From UBA6772 sp963933205 (GTDB taxonomy: Bacteria > Bacteroidota > Bacteroidia > Flavobacteriales > UBA7430), in contig CAWVTK010000045.1 in the NCBI GenBank assembly GCA_963933205.1, positions 1 through 14,074 on the forward strand: a stretch of 14,074 bases of DNA, given 5' to 3'. Of this stretch, positions 1-7,600 are shown one piece after another. The stretch's first letter is position 1, and the number at the start of each line of letters is the position of its first letter. Under the pieces are notes generated by a model. The model made no database searches, was not told where the DNA came from, and worked only from the letters and a program-made list of their open reading frames with translations. The position numbers were made by a program, and so were the translations under genes.

Positions 1-386
1 TTGTAATTTGATGCAGTAGCATCCATACAACCTTCTTCTATTAAAGTAACACAAGCTTCGTCGTCAGCTAAGTCTGCAGCAGGATCATATTCTAAATACA
101 TAGAGTCTGTACAGCCAGAAAGGGAAACATCTAAATTAAAATCAATCCAATCTGAAAAATTCGACACTTTAGACCAAACTCCAGGGGAGTTTACATCGAC
201 ATAATCATTACCCCATGAGGTTGCTCCAATTAGCAACGATTTCGCGTTTGCTGAATTATGAACTACTAATGATCCTACAGAATTTCCTTGGCTAGCATTT
301 GCAAGGAAAGTTGGCGTAAAAAATAGCAGTAAGGTTAGACCGAAAGCAACAGGAACTATTTTCCCATATTTTGATGAAATTTTCAT
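1..386 (-). CDS. Secreted protein with a truncated, inactive S1 protease remnant and GCxD repeats (partial, runs off window)
   Basis: The first 128 residues are visible and the frame is open to the window edge. Residues 1-31 form a signal peptide: Lys-rich start, hydrophobic core VAFGLTLLLFF, cut probable after LANA. The next ~50 residues match the end of the S1 domain in the protease encoded at 8399-13168: QGNSVGSLVV against QGDSGGPLVV, LLIGATSWG identical, PGVWSKVS identical. The catalytic His and Asp regions are absent. The serine is kept, but the preceding Asp is Asn and GGP is VGS. Both cysteines of the expected 191-220 disulfide are replaced (Ser, Tyr). Two GCxD repeats follow at 91 and 119, the first degenerate. 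It cannot be a working protease as it stands. It may be a repeat protein that keeps a relic of a protease, or a decaying copy. An in-frame ATG four codons upstream (398) is an alternative start. I cannot say how it ends. Confidence 0.85.
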   Translation of the reverse strand, partial: MKISSKYGKIVPVAFGLTLLLFFTPTFLANASQGNSVGSLVVHNSANAKSLLIGATSWGNDYVDVNSPGVWSKVSNFSDWIDFNLDVSLSGCTDSMYLEYDPAADLADDEACVTLIEEGCMDATASNY

Positions 387-430
387 AGTTTCAAACATTT
401 TATTAATAATCAAGTAAAAATTGAACTCGT

Positions 431-438
431 CAAATGTA
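431..438 (-). promoter_or_regulatory. Candidate -7 box TACATTTG for the gene at 1-386
   Basis: On the minus strand TACATTTG fits the Bacteroidota -7 consensus TAnnTTTG exactly and lies 44 bases before the ATG at 386, in very AT-rich DNA. I see no TTG at the expected -33 distance, so this is only a half-supported promoter. Confidence 0.35.
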
Positions 439-532
439 GTAAATTATATAACTACATTTATATTTATTATAAATAATTTTCATATAATATTAATTACATG
501 TGCTAAATCACAAAGCTGACTGTGAATACAAA

Positions 533-558
533 TAAGTTGCATACTAGTATACAACTTA
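533..558. repeat. 26-bp imperfect palindrome centred on ATACTAGTAT
   Basis: The two 13-base arms are complementary at all but one position pair (540/551), and the core at 541-550 is a perfect 10-bp palindrome. A partial extra half-copy (aagttgca) follows at 561-568. It lies between the terminator of the kinase gene and the putative promoter of the next gene, so it could be an operator or simply an AT-rich structure. Confidence 0.5.
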
Positions 559-579
559 GTAAGTTGCAATATTTAATCA

Positions 580-615
580 AAAAAAAGGAGCCTCATAAGT
601 GAGGCTCCTTTTTTT
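580..615 (-). terminator. Rho-independent terminator of the CotH-like gene
   Basis: A perfect 15-bp stem (580-594 with 601-615) contains GGAGCCTC/GAGGCTCC with a 6-base loop. A-tract and T-tract on either side give a U-run in either direction. It starts 18 bases after the stop codon at 633-635. The symmetry would also stop transcription from the other side. Confidence 0.9.
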
Positions 616-632
616 GTTTTGTAGGAATGAGT

Positions 633-1646
633 CTATTTCAAAACTTTCTCTACGGTACCATCGTTAAATATCTTAAAAAGAATGTTTCCTTTCGTTGGTT
701 TGTTTGCGGTTACTTCTTGGCCAAGTACGTTTATTACTTTGACTAATGCTCTTTTTGTCGAGACAGCATCCGAAAGTATATTGGTTGCTATTTTAGAAAC
801 TACGTTTATTGAGTTTACACTGTATTCTGAAGAGCCACTATACCACTCTACTACTGCGAGGCTTTTAATTTGGTTGTTAGACCTAAGTTTATAAGAACTT
901 GTCTCGGTAGTTGTTAAGCCATCTTTGGCAAGGGTACTTGCATCATCTCCCCAGAGGGTAAGGACCGTTACGGGGCTGGTGTACTTTGCAGAACCAACTA
1001 GAGTACCCTTAGAATCGTAAGCCGCTATTTCGGCATCTTCATGCGGTAGCTCATCCCAACAAGCATCATCAATTATTAAAGTCATGTTGTTGTCTGTAAT
1101 AGGTGTTTTTGCAAATCTGGATGCACGGTTGTTACTAGGTATTATAGGGGTGGTTCTGTAAGAATCTTCGTTGGAGAGGTAGGTAAGAACTCCAGAATTG
1201 TTAAGCTTGATGTGATAGCCTAGTCCCGGTTGTAAGTTTCCAATATTATTAAACTCCCATTCGGGCAGGTAAGCATTTCCAAAATAATCTTTTACAATTA
1301 CCAAATCGCTCTCAGAGTTTAACTCAGACAAAACTGAGGCAGCATCTGCAGGTTCGAGTCTAAGGTAGCCGAGTAAACTCCAGCCTTCGTTTAATGAAAT
1401 TGGCGTTTCTTCTGGTGCTAAATATGTACCATCAATACTAAGGCTAACCTCTTCGTCTAGCTTAATAAAGTAAGCGTCTCCAGGGGTTAAATCACCAATA
1501 AGATTAAAGTTGTAAGCTGGGAGGTAGGCTGAGCCTGTATAATCCTTTACAATAACCACCTTCTCTACAATTGATTCTAAAACTACATCCATACTCATAT
1601 TTGTGGCGAGCATATAGGTAGAAAAGATAGACCAACCTTCAGTTAA
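633..1646 (-). repeat. Shared C-terminal export cassette, copy 1 (CotH-like gene)
   Basis: Residues 618-954. In order: GWSIFSTY repeat, GWSLLGYLRLEPADAA repeat, NNMT...GDD beta domain (about 800-900) and T9SS type A tail with NVLGQEV and DGTVEK. The same order and near-identical motifs end the genes at 3663-8306 and 8399-13168. Confidence 0.85.
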
Positions 1647-3497
1647 ATTGAGTTGCTGTGCAGTAATAATAACTTCGGTTCCTAGTTCACAAGGCAAACC
1701 GCCATAATTAGCACAGTCAACTGCAGAAAAGGAATCGTTCCATGGCGCAAATGCGTTTTCATACATACATCCGCTAGATGGCACATCGTTACAGGATGTG
1801 TAAGTACATACTAAGTTATTCCATTGGTCTTGTTCCTGAAAAGTTGCCACTGAGTTGTAGTTGTTGGCATTCGCATCCAAACAACCTGGTATATCCATTT
1901 GTTCGGATAGATTGTCATTTAGCCATTCCATACGTTGACTGTACCAGTTACTCATGTAATTAACAGCATCTGTATACCCATCTGCACCTGTATTTCCGGT
2001 AGACACATCTCCTTCAAATGGATTGGGCCAAACATAGGCTCCTAAATAAGGAGTCCAGAGATTGTTGTTTTCTATAGCGGAAGGCATTAGTGTGTTAGCG
2101 TAGCCTGAAATTTTATTAAGAATAGTATCTTTTCTTGCATAGAAGTGATCGTCGAATCTGGCCCTTACTTGATTTAAAAATACTGGATCTTGAATCAAAC
2201 GTGCAATCCACGGATTGTTTTTTACCCACCAACCTTCGTGGAATTGACAATCCGAATAATCGTTATTACCAAATGAAATGTCAAAATCCCAGAGCGGACC
2301 CATTTTAATTTTACCGTTAGACTCGGCGTCTAAGATTACATTAAAATAGATGCTTGAAAAAGATTTAGAATCGACGTTTTTGGCAATTTCGCTAATAAGA
2401 AACCAATCAATAAAACTTTCTACATCAATGTATTTTGAGTACCCATTAATTGAATCTGTAAAAGCATTGGAAAAAAGAGCGTTTTCAAACTCATTAATAA
2501 AGGCACTTATTTTTGTTGTGGCACTGTCGGCAGCAGCTATACCAAAATCCTCAATAATGTCGTTTATATCTGGAGCCTTTATATTGAGTACAGGAAATTG
2601 ATTTGAGGATACATAATGATCATCATCGTCAAGTCTTTCTAACTGATCGATTTCGATTAAGAATCCCTGATCACCTATATTTACACGATTTGTTTTTTCT
2701 TCTACTTTTTGAGTAATATTATAAGTGCCGTTGTAGAGTCCGTTGATATAGACTTCGGCAAATTCTCCTTTTGGACTCCAATCTAAGGAACTATTAGATC
2801 CCATTTCAAAAGCAATGGTATTTCGCAACATTGTTTTGTCGGAGTGCTCGGCTAAGAAAATCCACTTTTTATCATTTGGCATGTCTAAAAACTCAGCTTT
2901 GTCGTCAAGTTTCAATTGAAATGGCTTTTTAGGATGCAGTGCCCATGTAGAATTTCCTCGCCCTCTAATTTTCATTGTAAGCGAATCTAAATTTGAAATT
3001 AGCGAATCACTTTTAAGGCTCTGACCTCCTTCTACTGTAACAGTTCCCAGCACATAATTATCGGTTGAGTTAATGGAGTCTTGATTTTCTGTATTAATGT
3101 AGACCCTAGACAAGCTTGTGTTTATGGGAATGATTGGTTCGCATAGCCCTGCGATACATACCTCATTATAAGCACAAGTGTCGCAGGTGGAGATCACTTC
3201 GCAGGGGGTGCCTCCATAGTTGATGCAATCTGTGGCTGTAAAAAACTCATTCCAAGGTGCAAAGGCTTCGGAATAATTGCATCCATCAAAAGGAACATCT
3301 TCACAAGATGTGTATGTGCATACTATATTACCCCATTCATCCTCGGCCTGAACTGTTGCATCTGGATTGTAGTTTAGTGCATTAACATCTATGCAACCCA
3401 ATACTTCATCAGCTGTTTGAATCGGTATAAAAGGAATGGAAAATGAGGAACCACATGCTAAAAAAAGAACTAAAATAGTGACTGCAAAATTTCTCAT
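633..3497 (-). CDS. Secreted CotH-type kinase-fold protein with T9SS sorting tail
   Basis: 954 residues. A signal peptide (about 1-20) is followed by a Cys-rich module (34-100), then a CotH domain (about 129-530). CotH motifs are RGRGNSTW (178-185), HPKKPF (188-193), MLRN (223-226), EVYING (248-253), FLIEID (279-284) and PLWDFD (401-406), whose Asp404/Asp406 occupy the place of the metal-binding Asp residues of CotH kinases. A second copy of the Cys-rich module follows (538-604), then the C-terminal cassette shared with the two neighbouring proteases and a type A T9SS tail (916-954). Known CotH proteins are atypical secretory kinases that phosphorylate Ser residues, as in Bacillus spore-coat proteins. 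The substrate here is unknown, though repeat proteins from the same locus are candidates (inference). LACG at 12-16 resembles a lipobox but lacks a proper -3 residue. The gene sits between two terminators, so it is probably transcribed alone. The fold assignment is firm; activity is not shown. Confidence 0.9.
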   Translation of the reverse strand: MRNFAVTILVLFLACGSSFSIPFIPIQTADEVLGCIDVNALNYNPDATVQAEDEWGNIVCTYTSCEDVPFDGCNYSEAFAPWNEFFTATDCINYGGTPCEVISTCDTCAYNEVCIAGLCEPIIPINTSLSRVYINTENQDSINSTDNYVLGTVTVEGGQSLKSDSLISNLDSLTMKIRGRGNSTWALHPKKPFQLKLDDKAEFLDMPNDKKWIFLAEHSDKTMLRNTIAFEMGSNSSLDWSPKGEFAEVYINGLYNGTYNITQKVEEKTNRVNIGDQGFLIEIDQLERLDDDDHYVSSNQFPVLNIKAPDINDIIEDFGIAAADSATTKISAFINEFENALFSNAFTDSINGYSKYIDVESFIDWFLISEIAKNVDSKSFSSIYFNVILDAESNGKIKMGPLWDFDISFGNNDYSDCQFHEGWWVKNNPWIARLIQDPVFLNQVRARFDDHFYARKDTILNKISGYANTLMPSAIENNNLWTPYLGAYVWPNPFEGDVSTGNTGADGYTDAVNYMSNWYSQRMEWLNDNLSEQMDIPGCLDANANNYNSVATFQEQDQWNNLVCTYTSCNDVPSSGCMYENAFAPWNDSFSAVDCANYGGLPCELGTEVIITAQQLNLTEGWSIFSTYMLATNMSMDVVLESIVEKVVIVKDYTGSAYLPAYNFNLIGDLTPGDAYFIKLDEEVSLSIDGTYLAPEETPISLNEGWSLLGYLRLEPADAASVLSELNSESDLVIVKDYFGNAYLPEWEFNNIGNLQPGLGYHIKLNNSGVLTYLSNEDSYRTTPIIPSNNRASRFAKTPITDNNMTLIIDDACWDELPHEDAEIAAYDSKGTLVGSAKYTSPVTVLTLWGDDASTLAKDGLTTTETSSYKLRSNNQIKSLAVVEWYSGSSEYSVNSINVVSKIATNILSDAVSTKRALVKVINVLGQEVTANKPTKGNILFKIFNDGTVEKVLK
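1686..1886 (-). repeat. Cys-rich module, second copy, after the CotH domain
   Basis: Residues 538-604 of the CotH-like protein: GCLDANANNYN followed by CTYTSC, DVPSSGCMY, AFAPWN and DCANYGG, ending PCE. It is clearly a duplicate of residues 34-100 of the same protein, with matching cysteines. Confidence 0.85.
3198..3398 (-). repeat. Cys-rich module, first copy, before the CotH domain
   Basis: Residues 34-100 of the CotH-like protein: GCIDVNALNYN, then CTYTSC, DVPFDGCNY, AFAPWN, DCINYGG and PCE. It pairs with the copy at 1686-1886, and together they bracket the kinase-fold domain. Confidence 0.85.
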
Positions 3498-3610
3498 CGT
3501 TAGGGGGGTATTTATTTAAGGTTACAATTTAAATAAAATAGACCAAATTTCCCGCAAAAAAGACATTCTCTTTGCTTAAGTAAGGTTTACAAGTATTAAA
3601 GGATTGCTCA

Positions 3611-3647
3611 TAAAAAAAGGGCTCTAATAAAAAGAGCCCTTTTTTTA
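3611..3647 (-). terminator. Rho-independent terminator of the elastase-like protease gene
   Basis: A perfect 15-bp stem (3611-3625 with 3633-3647) with AGGGCTCT/AGAGCCCT core, 7-base loop, and A/T tracts on both sides. It begins 16 bases after the stop codon at 3663-3665. Confidence 0.9.
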
Positions 3648-3662
3648 GATACTGAATCGTAA

Positions 3663-4679
3663 TTATTGAACAACTACCTTTACAGTGCCATCGTTGAAAA
3701 TATGAAAGAGAACTTCTCCTTTAAAAGCGTCCTTTACTGTAACCACTTGTCCTAATACGTTTAGTACTTTAAGCAACACTCTTTCGCTAGAAATGGTCGA
3801 AATACTCGAGTTAGTACTTGTAATACTTGCAGCTATATTTATAGCATTAGCAGTATAAGAGGAAGAACCTTGATACCACTTTGCAATTTCGAATGAAGTG
3901 CATTGCTTGTTTGAACATACTTTAAACAAACTCAGCTCATCAGATTCCAATCCATCCTTAACTTCTGTTAGTGCATCATCACCCCAAAGGGTTAACACAG
4001 ACATCGGGCTCGTATACTTTGCAGAACCAACCAAAACGCCTTGCTTGTTGTAGGCAGCTATCTCTGCTCCTTCTTCGGGAAGTATATCCCAAGAATTATC
4101 TTGGATAACAAGTGTCATGTTGTTGTCTGTCTGCGCTACTCTCTCTAAGTAATAAGGGGTGTTGTTTGAAACTTCTGTGAAAGAAAGCCTATAAGAATCC
4201 TCGTTAGAAAGATAAGTTAGAACATCGCTATTGTTAAGTTTTAGTTGATATGCTTGACCTGGCTGCATGTCTCCAATATTGTTAAAACTGAACTCAGGTA
4301 AATATACATTACCGTTGTAATCTTTAGCAATTACCAGGTTCTCTGAGGCAGTCATATCGAATAAAACAGTTGCTATGTCTGCAGGCTCTACTCTAAGATA
4401 TCCAAGTAAATTCCAACCCTGACCAAGAGAAATCGTATTTTCTTGTGGCGTTACGTAAGTACCATTAATTGTAGCGTTGTTCGCATTAGTTAGCTTGAGA
4501 TAGTAACCTTCTCCAGCTTGTAAATCGCCAATGTTATTAAAGTTGAATTCTGGTAAATAGGCATTTCCTGAATTGTTTTTTACAATAATCAAATCAGCAT
4601 CCAATTCACTTAAAGCATCAATAAGGTTTGGTGTGTTTGATTCTATATAAGTAGAAAACAAGGACCATCCTGAAGGAAA
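3663..4679 (-). repeat. Shared C-terminal export cassette, copy 2 (elastase-like gene)
   Basis: Residues 1210-1547: GWSLFSTY, GWNLLGYLRVEPADIA, NNMT domain (NNM at 1395) with WGDD, and T9SS tail NVLGQVV. It aligns end to end with copies 1 and 3. The last residues VKVVVQ lack the Lys-terminated ending found in the other two. Confidence 0.85.
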
Positions 4680-7600
4680 TTCAATCAGCTGACTTGTAAT
4701 AAGTAAGGTGTATTCGCAAGAATCATCATCTTGGGTAGCTAAAGGATTGAAATTTAAAGCGTCTGTAACTGTACAACCCATTACAGGGTATACACATGAT
4801 GCATCATCCAGAGTTGCCGCACTGTTGTAATTATTAGCCAAACTATCTGTGCAACCTACTACATCTCCACTAAAAGCTATACATACATCTAAAGAGCCTT
4901 GTAGCCCATCATCAAGCGTTCCTGAAACTAGCGTTACATTGTCTGAGTTGCTAATGGTTACTTCGGATCCATTCCAGCCATCGCCGTAAGAATCTATCAT
5001 AACAAAACTATGACAGCCGTCGGTCAAACATATTTGAGAGAAACCAACCGAGCCAGAGTATTCGTTAATTGTCCAAGAAACCTCAGATGGGTACGATCCA
5101 TTACTTACCTCGATGGTAATTAAGTTTGAGCCTAAACAATCTATAGGATAAAGACATGAACCGTCTGACTCCACTGCTTCAGGATTATAGTTAGTAGCAT
5201 CTAGATCCATACAACCTGAAACAGTATAGATACAGCTTCCGTCTGAAGCATTTGCCTCACTGTCGTAATTAAGTGCTGAGGAATCTGTACAACCATAATC
5301 TGGACCGCATTCGCCATCGTAATTAAGGGCGAACATCATAGCTTCGTTTCCAGTTCCCGAAAGAACGATGGACTGATTGGCGTCTAGTAACTCCCAACTT
5401 ATCTCATTTGGCCAACCACCCTCTACAGAAATGATATGGCAGCCATCGTTTAAACAAAATGACTCGCTGTATTCTGCTGATTCTCCTGCAAATAAAAAGG
5501 TAAAACCATCTTCGTTTGACTGAGAAACAGAAACTTCGTTTATATGAGTACCATAAGGCCAAGAATCGTACATATGAAGTACATATGAAGTTCCTTCTTC
5601 GCATAGGGTAGGAAGAATACAAGAACCATCATCTGCATTAGCTGCAGCCTCATAATTAAACGCTAAAGGATTGGTACAACCAGCGTTACACAGCTCCGAT
5701 GTGTTTAAAGAAAAATTGATCAGTTCAGGTCCACTTTCATCCATAGATTCTGAAAATAAAACTTCATCTTCTGAGTTGGTAATAATAATTACAGCATCAA
5801 ACCATTCCGATGTTCCAACACCATTTTCGTCAAAATTATTCATTATAAATGCATGGCAACCGTCTACTAAACAAACGGGGGTGTTTCCAGCCTCGCCTGT
5901 AAAATCATCCATAGTCCAAACGACATCGTCAATATAATTCCCAGTTACCTCTACGTTTAAAATACTCAAGCCTTCACAATTTACTTTGCTGCAAGAACCG
6001 TCGTCAATATTTGCTAAAGAAGAAAAGTTAACCACTAAGGAATCTGTACAACCCAAAACAGGATGAATACAAGAAGCATCTAGAGCGTTGGCAAGCTCAT
6101 TATAATTAAGCGCTAATGTGTCGGTACAACCATAAATAAATTGACAATTATCCTGATTTAAAGAAAAAGTTAAAGCCCCAGAATTGGTGTTCACCAAAGT
6201 CCCTGAGCCAAGTACTTGGCCTCCACTAGCAGAGATCGTAACCTCTGACCCACCCCAACCAAGCTGAGTCGGATCGAGAAAGAAAGGGGCTTGAGAAGAA
6301 TCGCTGTACATATTGTAAATATAGCAGCCGTTGTCCAAACAAAATTGACCTTGTTGTAGATCAAATGGGTATGAGTTTCCAACTAGGCCATTCATTTCCC
6401 AAGAGATTAAGTAATTGTAATCGCCTCCTGTAAATTCCATAAACACAGCTGTAGAATCTCCACAGTCGATAATTGGAAGATGGCAAAAACCATCGTCTTG
6501 ATTTGCGTTTGGAGCATAATTAAAGGCTATAGGGTTTGTACATCCATATATATAACCACAGTTTGAATCTACATTAACATCAATAGATCCTTCAAAGCCA
6601 GAGTCTAAAGTAGCATACAACAATTGTTCGCCACTCATATTCGTTATTGTAGCAGTTACATCTCCCAGCCAGCCAGGGCCAGTAAAGGTTGACATGGTAA
6701 AAGTATGACATCCTGGTTGAACACAAATTAACTCTTCTTGACCAGCAACTCCATCAAAACCTTGGAATTCCCAAGAAATTGATTCGGTAAGATATTCAGA
6801 ATAAGCTTCATTTACATTTACTGATAACATTGTGGCACCTTCACAATCAGACGCATAAAAACAGGAAGCATCATTGAGTATTGCTTCGCTATCGAAATTA
6901 TAGGCTATTGGATCTGTGCATCCTTGATTAGGATAAATACAAGATCCATCATATGAGTTTACAATAGGATCGAAATTTAGAGCTAAGGTATCGTAGCAGC
7001 CGTAAATAGGTGTGCATTCTGCATTTACATTAATTAGTAAGCTGGCACCTTGACCTTCATCAAGGTACATTTCCGCCAAAACAATATCTGCTTGAGAGAT
7101 TGTATAATTATACCCCAACCATGGGCCTGCTCCGTCTTTTATTATGTAAAAGGTATGACAACCGTCCTCTAAACAAACATCGTAAGATCCTCTAATACCT
7201 TCATAATTTCCTAATTGCCATTGTGCAGGATAAGCGGATACAATATCTTCTACTTCAACATGAATTTTTTCTCCAGAAATACATTCACCGTAACAATCGA
7301 AACCGTGAAGTGGTTCTGGTTCACAATTCCCACATTCATTGGTTGTATAACAAAATCCGTGATCGTAGAGTACTTCTGCGTCGTAATTACAGGCTGTTTG
7401 ATCCATGCAACCATAGTCAGAATTTACATCTGCTAAATTAAAAATCCATTCTAAATGCTGAGCAACTGCTGTGTATGAAGCTGGGTATTGAGGCATTCCA
7501 GCTGGTGGATAAACACCCGAAGCAATTCCTATAAGTAAGCTTCCCGAATTGTCGGCATTTGATACAACCAATGGCCCTCCGGAATCGCCAGAATTAACAG

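Noticed and set aside
1..386. A sequencing or assembly error that joined a signal peptide to a distant protease fragment.
   Set aside because: The frame is intact, the signal peptide differs from both neighbours, and the fragment is diverged across its length, not identical to the paralogue. It cannot be fully excluded without reads.
682..894. Open frame on the plus strand of 70 codons, with similar ones at 1778-1963, 2350-2601, 5671-5937, 7215-7436 and 10034-10255.
   Set aside because: All are antisense to long genes with clear domains, have no recognisable protein features or start context, and are explained by low stop frequency opposite biased codons.
3450..3497. LACG near residue 15 of the CotH-like protein as a lipoprotein signal.
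   Set aside because: The -3 residue is Phe and -2 is Leu, not a usual lipobox, and T9SS type A cargo is normally cut by signal peptidase I. Kept as a remote alternative.
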